From assembly GCA_030612705.1 (NCBI GenBank), contig JAUWNI010000003.1, forward strand, positions 1 to 64,000: DNA of 64,000 nt, given 5' to 3'. A program made the translations under genes and the position numbers. This DNA comes from Phycisphaerae bacterium (GTDB lineage: Bacteria > Planctomycetota > Phycisphaerae > UBA1845 > Fen-1342). Position 1 is the stretch's first letter; each line of letters starts with the position of its first letter. The notes beneath the pieces are model-generated. The model saw nothing but the letters and a program-made list of their open reading frames with translations, did not search any database and was not told where the DNA came from. Below are positions 36,086 through 43,906 of the stretch, one piece after another.

Positions 36086-37024
36086 ATGCCCGCAACCCAC
36101 ACAACCTCCGCCATGACCACCGATACATCGAAAAAACTGCGTGTAACGGTTCTGGCCGGGGGGCCGAGCGCGGAACGCGAAATCAGCCTGGCCTCGGGCG
36201 GAGCGGTTGCCGAGGCGCTGCGCCGGCGGGGGCACGACGTTTTCGTCGCCGACGTGGGGCCGAACCTGCTGGATGCGCTGGACCATGAGGCGGACGTGGT
36301 TTTCCCGGCTCTGCACGGCACGTTCGGCGAAGACGGGACGATCCAGCGAATCATGGAGCAGCGCGGGATTTGTTTCGTCGGGTCGGGCTCGCGCGCGTCG
36401 GCGACCGCGATGAACAAGGTCGCCGCGAAAAAAATCGCGATTAAAATCGGCGTTCCGACGCCGGCGTTCGAGGTCGTGACCCCGCCGGAGCGGCCCAAGC
36501 TGTCGGTGCCCGTGGTGGTCAAGCCGATCGCCGAGGGCAGCAGCGTGGCGACGACGATCGTTCATGACGCGGCATTGCTGGATGAAACAATCACGGGCGT
36601 AGCGGGTACGTACGGCCAGGCGTTGGTCGAGCAGTTCATGCCCGGCGATGAGTTGACGGTCGGGTTTTTGGGTGATCAGACGCTGCCGCCGATCCGTATC
36701 CGCCCCAATCGCGAGTTCTACGATTACCAGGCGAAATATCACGACGATCGGACGGAATACCTGTTTGAGACGGGCTTTTCGCAACCGTTGCTCGCGCGGG
36801 CGGCGACGCTGAGCCGGCATGTATTTGCCGCGCTCGAATGTCGCCACCTGGCTCGAATCGATTGGATCGTAGGTGACGACGAGGAGCTTTGGTTTCTGGA
36901 AGTAAATACACTGCCAGGGTTTACGAGCCACTCGCTGGTTCCCAAAGCTGCCGCTAAGATCGGTATCCCGTTCGACGAGTTGGTCGAGCGGCTGGTGAGA
37001 ATGGCCATGGAGGACCATTCGTGA
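36086..37024 (+). CDS. ddl: D-alanine-D-alanine ligase
   Basis: Ddl joins two D-Ala molecules for the peptidoglycan pentapeptide using ATP. The 312-residue ATP-grasp protein shows GGPSAEREISLASG, FPALHGTFGEDGTIQ, the Lys-Pro of the grasp loop (VVVKPIAEGSS) and the metal-binding EVNTLPGFTSHSLVPKAA. ATG 36086 follows the murB stop by 4 bp; ATG 36113 would remove nine non-conserved residues and cannot be excluded. The stop overlaps the GTG of the next gene (GTGA). Confidence 0.94.
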   Translation: MPATHTTSAMTTDTSKKLRVTVLAGGPSAEREISLASGGAVAEALRRRGHDVFVADVGPNLLDALDHEADVVFPALHGTFGEDGTIQRIMEQRGICFVGSGSRASATAMNKVAAKKIAIKIGVPTPAFEVVTPPERPKLSVPVVVKPIAEGSSVATTIVHDAALLDETITGVAGTYGQALVEQFMPGDELTVGFLGDQTLPPIRIRPNREFYDYQAKYHDDRTEYLFETGFSQPLLARAATLSRHVFAALECRHLARIDWIVGDDEELWFLEVNTLPGFTSHSLVPKAAAKIGIPFDELVERLVRMAMEDHS

Positions 37025-37923
37025 GCAAAAGCAAAGGCAAACGAAAGCCAAGCCGACACTCTACAAAGCCGCGCTTGCCCTGGCTGCGCTCGCTGCGAAC
37101 CTGGATCGCCGTCGCGTGGGTCGGCACCTTTGCCGTGATCGCGTACGGCCTGCGCCAGTTGGAGCCGTACGCACAGCGGATCAACTTCGGCGATACGGCG
37201 GTCGAATGGGTGGGAGTCCCCGACTGGCTCAACGACGAGGATTGGCAACACGTGCTGCCCGAACTCGAAACCCGGATCAACCTCCACCCCGACACCGATC
37301 CGTACGATGATCGCGTCTGCTCGTACGTGGCGGAGCGTCTGGTCGGCTCGTCCTGGATCGCCGCGGTGCGACGGGTCAGCAAGCAGAGCGACGGCCGGGT
37401 CAAGGTCCACGCCGACTTCCGCAAGCCGTTCGCGATGGTTGAGCGGAACGGGGTTGCATATCTGGTAGACAACGAGGGCGTGCGCCTGCCGCGGCAATGG
37501 GCCAGCAGCGGGTTTAACCGCGGCGGCTGGCTGGCGATCCGCGGCATCATGGCCCGAGTGCCGGAAACGGGGCAGCGCTGGGCCGGCGACGACGTGGCGG
37601 CGGGGCTGAAGCTGGCTCGGTTTCTATACCGGGCCGAGGCGGCGAATCGAACGCCGTTCCGTAACGGGATCAAAGCGATCGACGTCGGCAATTTTGAAGG
37701 CCGAAAGCACCCGCGCGCCGGTCGGCTGCAACTGGTTACGATAAATCCGCAAAGTTATATACACTGGGGACTTCCGCCTGGTGAAGAATACGGTATTGAG
37801 AGTAGTGCCGAACTCAAGCTGGCAATGCTGTGTAAACTATATGCGGCAGAGGGTCACCTCCCGGACAAGGGACCGATCGACCTCCGAGCGGAGGACGGCA
37901 TCGGACTGGGTGATCCCGACTAG
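37021..37923 (+). CDS. ftsQ: FtsQ-like bitopic cell-division protein
   Basis: A 300-residue protein with a basic cytoplasmic head (SKSKGKRKPSRH), one membrane helix (about 26-45) and a periplasmic part. The periplasmic part starts with a POTRA-like region and includes KPFAMVERNGVAYLVDNEGVRLP, which matches the beta domain of FtsQ/DivIB. Sequence similarity is modest, but position directly after ddl in a mur cluster is classic for ftsQ. No ftsA or ftsZ follows; instead the TAG stop is the CTAG of a family A element. FtsQ would link the envelope to the divisome; its partners here are unknown. Confidence 0.8.
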   Translation: MSKSKGKRKPSRHSTKPRLPWLRSLRTWIAVAWVGTFAVIAYGLRQLEPYAQRINFGDTAVEWVGVPDWLNDEDWQHVLPELETRINLHPDTDPYDDRVCSYVAERLVGSSWIAAVRRVSKQSDGRVKVHADFRKPFAMVERNGVAYLVDNEGVRLPRQWASSGFNRGGWLAIRGIMARVPETGQRWAGDDVAAGLKLARFLYRAEAANRTPFRNGIKAIDVGNFEGRKHPRAGRLQLVTINPQSYIHWGLPPGEEYGIESSAELKLAMLCKLYAAEGHLPDKGPIDLRAEDGIGLGDPD

Positions 37924-38110
37924 TGCTACGTCTAGGTTGATTTGATGGGTAGTGTTTCTTTCGAGGCCGTGATAATGCTTGAAGAGCCGCGGACTTCAGT
38001 CCGCCCGGTCCTTCGGGAAGGGGTAAATTCTACTCCGCGCGGCGCCGGGCGGACTGAAGTCCGCGGCGCCTCAGGTTGAATCCTTCAAAGCAACACTGAC
38101 ATCACACTAG
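37920..38110. repeat. Family A palindromic element, copy 2
   Basis: CTAGTGCTACGTC, GTTGATTTGATGGGT on the left and CTTCAAAGCAAC, GACATCACACTAG on the right, 191 bases in all. Interior hairpin GCGGACTTCAGTCCGC. The left CTAG holds the ftsQ stop codon, so the element begins at the last codon of the cell-wall operon. Confidence 0.9.
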
Positions 38111-38151
38111 CCGATGAGCACGGCCGATGTTGAAAGAGTGGAGATGCCGGT

Positions 38152-38991
38152 ATGACACCTGAAGAAGTAATTATCGCGCTGTTCAAAACCCTGACCGAGC
38201 ACCTGAAAATGCCGGAAGGCTTCGAATGGGCCCCTCTTGCGGGGTTCGGTCTCGCAACCGCTTTCGGACTTATGCTCCTCCTGCGCGGAGCGAAATGGGC
38301 ACCCGCGTTGGCCGCGGTCACGTTTCTCGGGATCGGCGGCTGCGTCGGTTCGTTCCTGACCCAGGCTATCGGTACGCCGCTGTGGCCATCGGTCGCCATC
38401 GTCGGCGCGCTCGGTTTCGTGCTGGGGCTGGTGATGTTTCGCTTCTGGCAGGCGATCCTGCTGGCAACCTGTTTCATGATCGCGGGGCTTTCGGTTTATT
38501 ACGTGCGCGTGCTCACGCCCGAGGTGCAAAACTGGGTCTCCGCCGGACCCCAAGCCGGAATGATCACGCTCAGGGAGGCCGGCACCGTCGTCGGCGAGAA
38601 CCAATCAACCGCACTGGCGGAATTCAAGAACCTCTGGTCGCACTTGGACCGGAACGTGCCTGACTTCTCGACCACAACCTGGATACTCCTCCTGACGACC
38701 GGCCTGGCGGGACTGATCTTCGGCCTGCTCCTGCCCGGAGTCTCGCGGGCCTTGTGGGCGGCATCGCTCGGAACGTTGTTCTTCGGGATCGGCGTCACCG
38801 CCGGCCTGTCACATTTCGCGCCGAGTACGCTGGATTGGCTGAAAAGCAACCATGGATGGGCCTGGGGAATCGTCGGCGTCATCTGGCTGTTCTCATTGGG
38901 GCTGAATCTGGCCAACTGTCGGCGTAAGAAGCCCGACAAGGACGCCGAGGAGGCCTCGACGGAAACGAAGCGCAAGCCGGCGACGGCATGA
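38152..38991 (+). CDS. Multi-pass membrane protein of unknown function
   Basis: A 279-residue protein with about seven hydrophobic helices (near 30-46, 50-70, 77-95, 98-122, 175-195, 198-222, 240-260) and a charged C-terminal tail (RRKKPDKDAEEAS). A soluble loop of about 50 residues sits between helices four and five. The Gly-rich helices (AGFGLATAFGLMLL, TTGLAGLIFGLLLPG) resemble DUF4203-type proteins; this is a weak match. GGAG precedes the ATG. A shorter, similarly built protein follows 136 bp later. Confidence 0.65.
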   Translation: MTPEEVIIALFKTLTEHLKMPEGFEWAPLAGFGLATAFGLMLLLRGAKWAPALAAVTFLGIGGCVGSFLTQAIGTPLWPSVAIVGALGFVLGLVMFRFWQAILLATCFMIAGLSVYYVRVLTPEVQNWVSAGPQAGMITLREAGTVVGENQSTALAEFKNLWSHLDRNVPDFSTTTWILLLTTGLAGLIFGLLLPGVSRALWAASLGTLFFGIGVTAGLSHFAPSTLDWLKSNHGWAWGIVGVIWLFSLGLNLANCRRKKPDKDAEEASTETKRKPATA

Positions 38992-39127
38992 CACAATTAT
39001 CGGTCTTGCGATTTCCCCGCGGCGAACATCTCTAAAATTACGAAATCCGCTTGGCATCTCCGCGCAACGATATTGACGATGATTATATATGCGCCCGCTC
39101 AATTGGCGCGCGCAAGGGAGACCGGCG

Positions 39128-39775
39128 GTGTACGACTTCCAAAGTCTGATATTTAATTCGGCGACGAGGTGGTCCGAAGCGACCTCGCTGGTCGTGCTCG
39201 GCGTGGGTCTGCTATACCTGTTGCAGGGGTTTCGCTTCGCGCGCTTCCTAATGGCGCTGACGTGTGCCGGGAGCGGGCTGGTGATGGGTATAATCGCGGT
39301 CAAGCTGCTGGAATTGCCGTTTTTGGTGGCGATCATCGCCCCCGCCGCCCTGGGAGTGGCCGCTCTGTTTTTCTTCCGCAAGGCGTTGATGTTTTCGTCG
39401 ATGTTCACGTTCGGCGCTTTGGCACAATATCTTGCGATACAACTTGGTGTTCGGCCCAACATATCGATGCTTGCTATTGTGGCAGGTGCCGCATTCGGGT
39501 TCTCGTTGGTCTACGTCTGCCGGCGTATGCTCCCGATCGTGATAACGATCTTGCAGGGCGCGGGCCTGCTCGTGGTCGGTTTCGTCGGGCTCTCGACTGC
39601 TCTGGCACCCTCGCTGGGCTATACGTTCGTCGACTGGTCGGTTCGCCTGCCGCTGATGGTACCCGGTCTGATGACGATGCTGTTCGTTCTGGGTTATTCG
39701 GTCCAGGCCAACGCCTTCCAGGGTGATATTGAATCGGGCGGCTGCCCGGGCCTGAAGGATCTCGAAGCCTCATAA
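39128..39775 (+). CDS. Multi-pass membrane protein, similar in layout to its neighbour
   Basis: A 215-residue protein with about six hydrophobic helices (near 20-37, 42-62, 65-85, 90-108, 118-150, 175-195) and a short polar C-terminus. Like the preceding gene it is made of Gly/Ala-rich helices with few charged residues, so the two may be distant relatives acting together; function unknown. GTG 39128 has AAGGGAG 9 nt upstream and is preferred over ATG 39089. A family A element begins just after the stop. Confidence 0.62.
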   Translation: MYDFQSLIFNSATRWSEATSLVVLGVGLLYLLQGFRFARFLMALTCAGSGLVMGIIAVKLLELPFLVAIIAPAALGVAALFFFRKALMFSSMFTFGALAQYLAIQLGVRPNISMLAIVAGAAFGFSLVYVCRRMLPIVITILQGAGLLVVGFVGLSTALAPSLGYTFVDWSVRLPLMVPGLMTMLFVLGYSVQANAFQGDIESGGCPGLKDLEAS

Positions 39776-39777
39776 CG

Positions 39778-39985
39778 CTAGTATTTTGTCTAGGTTGATT
39801 TGATGGATGGTGTTTCTTTCGAGGCCGTGATAATACTTGAAGAGGGCAACAATACTCGAAGAGCCGCGGACTTCAGTCCGCCCGGTCTTTCGAGATGTAT
39901 AACTTCTCCGCCCCGCGCCGCCGCGGGGACTGATGGCCGCGGCTCCTCGGGTTGAACCCATCAAAGCAACACTGACAGAGCACGA
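39778..39985. repeat. Family A palindromic element, copy 3
   Basis: CTAGTATTTTGTC, GTTGATTTGATGGAT on the left and ACCCATCAAAGCAAC, GACAGAGCACGAG on the right. The right end reads CGAG instead of CTAG, so one boundary has mutated. It lies 2 bp after the stop of the preceding membrane protein. The rest of the 540-bp gap up to thrS holds a likely promoter and a leader without a gene. Confidence 0.88.
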
Positions 39986-40073
39986 GAAGTACAGCAGGCC
40001 GCGGGTCTTGGGGGTGCTTCATTCCAAAGATCACTTTCGCCGATACATCCAAAAGAGAAGCTGTAGTCCGGGG

Positions 40074-40101
40074 TTGACTTCCGGGCCACAACCGATAGAT
40101 T
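40074..40101 (+). promoter_or_regulatory. Candidate sigma-70-type promoter for thrS-infC
   Basis: TTGACT (40074-40079) and TAGATT (40096-40101) are separated by 16 bases, close to the -35 and -10 consensus. Transcription from here would give a leader of about 210 bases before thrS. No T-box or other known riboswitch fold was recognised in that leader. Confidence 0.4.
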
Positions 40102-40315
40102 ACAGGTAGAGGATGGGGCCGGGGTCGTGTTCCATCACCGGCGAGACAGGATGATGTTGCGAACACAGACATTGTAACCTGGGGAAGCGGCGTGTGGTAA
40201 CGTCGCGCTCGGGTGGCATCGTCCTGGTGCTTTAATCGCAAAGGTTTGCAGCCCTATATGCACCCACATCCCGAGTCGGCAAACGGCGCGTTGCACCCAT
40301 GAGGAACAAACTCCC

Positions 40316-42484
40316 ATGGTGAAGGTCCGGTTGCCCGACGGCAAAGCGATAGAACATGAAGACGGCGTTTCCGTCGCCGAAATCATCGAAGGAATTGGTC
40401 CGCAACTGCTGCGCGCCGCTCTGGCGGCAAAAGTCAACGGCGAGATCGTCGACCTGAACACGCGGCTCAGCGATCGCGAGGTCGATTTCGCGGCGTTGAC
40501 CTTCAAAGACGACGAAGGCCTGCAAGTGGCCCGGCACAGTTGCGCGCACGTGATGGCCGAGGCAATATGTACGCTCTGGCCGCGGACCAAGCTGGTTTAC
40601 GGGCCGCCGGTCAACGGCGGGTTCTACTACGACATTGATCTTGATCACACACTCACGCCCGACGACTTCGTGAAGATCGAAGCAAAGATGGCAGAGATTG
40701 TGAAGGCGGATCGACCCTTCACCCGGTACGAAATCACTCGCGACGAGGCAATGGCCAAGCTCCGCGAAGAAGGAAACGAGTACAAGATCGACAACGCCGA
40801 GCGGGCCGACGGCGACACGCTGAGTTTTTACGCCACCGGCGCCGAGCCCGGACCGTGTTGTTTTAACGATCTCTGCCGCGGGCCGCACGTGCCGAGCACC
40901 GCGAAGGTCGGGGTGTTTAAGATCATGCAGGTCGCCGGGGCGTATCACCACGGCGACGCGTCGAAGAAGATGCTGCAACGGGTGTACGGCACGACTTGGC
41001 CGGACAAGCGGGCCCTGAAGCAACACCTGCAACTGCTGGAAGAAGCGAAGAAGCGCGACCACCGTCGAATCGGCCAGGAGTTGGGGCTGTTCACGGTCAG
41101 TTCGCTGGTCGGGGCGGGGCTGGTGCTGTGGAAGCCGCGCGGGGCGATCATTCGCTACACGCTGGAACAGACGCTCTTGCAGGAGTTGCTCAAGCACGGG
41201 TATCAGCCCGTGTACTCGCCGCACATCGGCAAACTCGACCTGTATCGCACGAGCGGGCATTTTCCGTATTACAAGGACGCGCAGTACCCGCCGTTGTACG
41301 AATCGGACCGGGCGCGCGAGCTGAACAACCTATGGGAGCTGGCCTGCACCGGGAGGAGTGACACCGCGAGCGACGCCGAGTTGAGCCTGTTTCACCGTTT
41401 GGCCGAGCAGTATCCCAATCTTAAGAAGGCCGGCTATCCGTCCGACGCGCCGGCCGAGCAGCGCATGAGACGGATTCGCTCGTGGCTGTCGCAGGAAGAC
41501 GGCTATTTGCTCAAGCCGATGAACTGCCCGCACCATATCCTGATGTTTGCCTCCGATCAGCGCAGCTACCGCGATTTGCCCGTGCGGTTGGCGGAATTCG
41601 GCATGGTGTATCGTTACGAACAGTCCGGCGAGGTGAGCGGGATGACGCGGGTGCGCGGGTTCACGCAGGACGACGCGCACGTCTTCTGCACGCCGGAGCA
41701 ATTGCCGGCGGAGATCAAGGACTGTTGCGAGTTGTCGCAATTTGTTCTGAAAATGGTCGGGCTGAAGGAGTTCCGCGTACGGATCGGTCTGCGCGACGCG
41801 GACAGTGACAAGTACATCGGCTCGCCGGAAAACTGGGATATGGCCGAGCGGGCCCTGCGCGAGGTCGTGCGCGACTCGGGCATAGAGTATTCCGAAGAAC
41901 AGGGCGAGGCGGCGTTCTACGGACCAAAGATCGATTTCATCGTCAAGGACGCGATCGGCCGCGAGTGGCAACTCGGGACGGTCCAGGTCGATTACAATCT
42001 CCCGGAGCGGTTCGAGCTGGAGTACGTCGGCACCGACAATAACTTACATCGGCCGGTGATGGTGCACCGCACTCTGTTCGGGAGCATGGAGCGTTTCGTC
42101 GGGATTTTGATCGAGCACTATGCCGGGGCGTTTCCGTTGTGGCTTTCGCCGATCCAGGCGACGGTTTGCACGGTGAGCGAGAAGTCGTCCGACTATGCGC
42201 GCGAGGTGTTTAGGCTTTGCAGGTTGGCTAATCTGCGCGTCGAGTTGGACGACGGCGACGATAGGATCGGGGCAAAAATTCGTAGAGCCACGCTGATGAA
42301 GGTGCCTTACATCCTGGTCATCGGTGAACAGGAGATGGATAACAAGACGGTCAACGTCCGCACGCGTGAGGGCAAGCAGTTGGGAAGCTGGGGGCTGCCC
42401 GATTTTCTGGCAGCGTGTGCGCGGGAAATCATCGATCGCGGCGCTACGGCGCCCGGCGAGGCCGGCCAGGCTTCGTCCACTTAA
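40316..42484 (+). CDS. thrS: Threonyl-tRNA synthetase with an internal insertion
   Basis: ThrRS charges tRNA(Thr). The 722-residue protein has a TGS domain (1-60), the editing domain with HSCAHVMAE (near 73) and the metal-binding SAD part. The class II core includes motif 2 in YRYEQSGEVSGMTRVRGF, motif 3 in HRTLFGSMERFVGI, and Cys/His zinc ligands in MNCPHH. The C-terminal anticodon-binding domain follows. About 65 residues (near 328-393) are inserted between the conserved FPYYKDAQYPPLY and DGYLLKPMNCPHH blocks, where most bacterial ThrRS run directly from one to the other. This explains the length above the usual 640. infC starts 3 bp after the stop. Confidence 0.95.
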   Translation: MVKVRLPDGKAIEHEDGVSVAEIIEGIGPQLLRAALAAKVNGEIVDLNTRLSDREVDFAALTFKDDEGLQVARHSCAHVMAEAICTLWPRTKLVYGPPVNGGFYYDIDLDHTLTPDDFVKIEAKMAEIVKADRPFTRYEITRDEAMAKLREEGNEYKIDNAERADGDTLSFYATGAEPGPCCFNDLCRGPHVPSTAKVGVFKIMQVAGAYHHGDASKKMLQRVYGTTWPDKRALKQHLQLLEEAKKRDHRRIGQELGLFTVSSLVGAGLVLWKPRGAIIRYTLEQTLLQELLKHGYQPVYSPHIGKLDLYRTSGHFPYYKDAQYPPLYESDRARELNNLWELACTGRSDTASDAELSLFHRLAEQYPNLKKAGYPSDAPAEQRMRRIRSWLSQEDGYLLKPMNCPHHILMFASDQRSYRDLPVRLAEFGMVYRYEQSGEVSGMTRVRGFTQDDAHVFCTPEQLPAEIKDCCELSQFVLKMVGLKEFRVRIGLRDADSDKYIGSPENWDMAERALREVVRDSGIEYSEEQGEAAFYGPKIDFIVKDAIGREWQLGTVQVDYNLPERFELEYVGTDNNLHRPVMVHRTLFGSMERFVGILIEHYAGAFPLWLSPIQATVCTVSEKSSDYAREVFRLCRLANLRVELDDGDDRIGAKIRRATLMKVPYILVIGEQEMDNKTVNVRTREGKQLGSWGLPDFLAACAREIIDRGATAPGEAGQASST

Positions 42485-42487
42485 AGA

Positions 42488-43150
42488 ATGGAGTACATGG
42501 CTAAAGGAACGACATCAACTTTTCGCGCGAACGAGCAAATCCGCATTCCGCAGGTTCGCCTGATCGACGAGAACAACAACCAGCTTGGGATCGTCGAGAC
42601 GTTTGAGGCGATGCGCTATGCGCGTGAAGCCGGCATGGATCTGGTGGAGGTCGCCCGTAACGAGCGTCCGCCCGTTTGCCGAATCATGGATTACGGCAAA
42701 TTCAAGTACCACATGAAGAAGAAGGGTCGCAAGCACCACGAGCAACAGCTCAAGGAAGTGCGGATGCGGCCGAAGACCGACGATAACGATCGCATGATCA
42801 AGATGAATCGCGCGCTCAAATTCCTGAGCAAGGGGGACAAGGTCCAATTCACCATGCAGTTTCGCGGACGCGAGCGAGCCCACCGCGAGGTGGCCGTCAG
42901 GATCTTTCGCGGCGTGGTTGAAGAACTCGGCGAGCTGGTCAAGGTCGAGCGGCCTCCGAGCATGGACGGCCGGCATATGATCATGATCCTGGCGCCGAAT
43001 AAAACGGTGTTCGAGAAGTACGCCGCCGCGGGAAAGAAAGTTACCCTGGAAGAACTAGCCGACGCACAGCAACCGCCGGCGGAGAAAAGCCCGGCGTCGA
43101 CCACTGTCGAACAGGCCGCGGCCGAAAAGCAACCGGCCGGGGAAAGCTAG
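42488..43150 (+). CDS. infC: Translation initiation factor IF-3
   Basis: IF-3 binds the 30S subunit, keeps subunits apart and checks the start codon. The 220-residue protein has the N-terminal domain (RANEQIRIPQVRLI, GIVETFEAM), a basic linker helix (MKKKGRKHHEQQ) and the C-terminal domain (KEVRMRPKTDDND, MQFRGRERAHRE). An extra Ala/Pro/Glu-rich tail of about 40 residues follows. ATG 42488 or ATG 42497 (MAKGTTS) are possible. The usual rpmI-rplT do not follow. The TAG stop is the CTAG opening a mosaic palindrome. Confidence 0.95.
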   Translation: MEYMAKGTTSTFRANEQIRIPQVRLIDENNNQLGIVETFEAMRYAREAGMDLVEVARNERPPVCRIMDYGKFKYHMKKKGRKHHEQQLKEVRMRPKTDDNDRMIKMNRALKFLSKGDKVQFTMQFRGRERAHREVAVRIFRGVVEELGELVKVERPPSMDGRHMIMILAPNKTVFEKYAAAGKKVTLEELADAQQPPAEKSPASTTVEQAAAEKQPAGES

Positions 43151-43396
43151 TACTCCGCCAATACTGTTCCGATGGATCATTGTTAATTGGGTGGCCCATC
43201 TCTTTAGAGGTGGGGAACGCGAATGTTCGGCCGATTCGTGTCCCCCACGGCTGAAGCCATAATACTCGAAGAGCCGCGGACTTCAGTCCGCGCGGTCCTT
43301 CGGGAAGGGGTAAATTCTACTCCCCGCGGCGCCGCGCGGGCTGAAGCCCGCGGCTCCTCAGGTTGAACCCTTCAAAGCAACACTGACAGAGCACTA
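43147..43396. repeat. Mosaic palindromic element: reversed family B joined to family A
   Basis: From CTAG at 43147 the sequence follows family B in reverse orientation (TGGATCATTGTTAATTGGGT, then GGCCGATTCGTGTCCCCCAC) up to GGCTGAAGCC at 43257. It then continues as family A interior (ATAATACTCGAAGAGCC) to the family A right end GACAGAGCACTAA at 43396. Each half has lost its own partner terminus. The left CTAG contains the infC stop codon. Confidence 0.85.
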
Positions 43397-43480
43397 AATT
43401 CCTCCGCGTGTCCACCGTCGGCGGACACGGTCGGAATGACATTTAGACGCCACCCACTTTCGTAACGCTCACTCCCGGCA
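43397..43480. repeat. GTCATTCC element, right half
   Basis: ATTCCTCCGCGTGTCC, GGACACGGTCGGAATGACAT and ACGCCACCCACTTTCGTAAC match the right half at 22463-22510 and 16600-16655. The left half is missing, apparently replaced by the mosaic before it. Confidence 0.75.
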
Positions 43481-43620
43481 ATCCGCGTCGACCGCATTGA
43501 CCTGCCGGCACGATTTGAGTTAGCTACACTTAGCTGTCGCCGAGGTCGTAGCGCAGGACTTGCGCGACGCGTTGCCGGAGACGGCTCTGTCGCAACATTT
43601 GTTCGACAGAAGTAACGGCA

Positions 43621-43741
43621 CTAGTGTATTGTCACACGGCATTTGATGGGTGGCTCGGGCGTCCCGCCCGAGCTTTCCACAGGCGAGACGCCTGTGCCAC
43701 CCTTGATGTTGTCCATCATTCCACGTGTGACAGAGCACTAG
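43621..43741. repeat. Family C palindromic element flanked by CTAG
   Basis: CTAGTGTATTGTCACACGG on the left pairs with CCACGTGTGACAGAGCACTAG on the right (read in parts), 121 bases. The interior has GGCGTCCCGCC and GGCGAGACGCCTGTGCCACC. Its right CTAG is shared with the next element. Confidence 0.85.
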
Positions 43742-43854
43742 AGCGTGTTTCGACAAAGTGTAGCGGCCCGCGCCCCACGTGGCCGGAGACGGCTGTGGGC
43801 AAGTGCCGGCCGCGCGGGGCGCGGGCTGCTACAGACTCGTGAAACCCGCTCTAG
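43738..43854. repeat. Family F palindromic element, sharing a CTAG with its neighbour
   Basis: CTAGAGCGTGTTTCGACA on the left pairs with CTCGTGAAACCCGCTCTAG on the right, 117 bases, with a GC-rich interior (GTAGCGGCCCGCGCCCC against GGGGCGCGGGCTGCTAC). It abuts the previous element at a single CTAG, so one appears to have inserted at the end of the other. With its neighbours it fills the 756-bp gap between infC and larC. Confidence 0.85.
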
Positions 43855-43906
43855 CGATCGAAGAATCGGTGGATGCGCCGCCGATTGATGAATCTGGGAC
43901 ACAACC

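Noticed and set aside
40102-40315. Possible T-box or threonine attenuator before thrS
   Set aside because: No T-box core sequence, no run of Thr codons and no terminator hairpin with a T-run were found.
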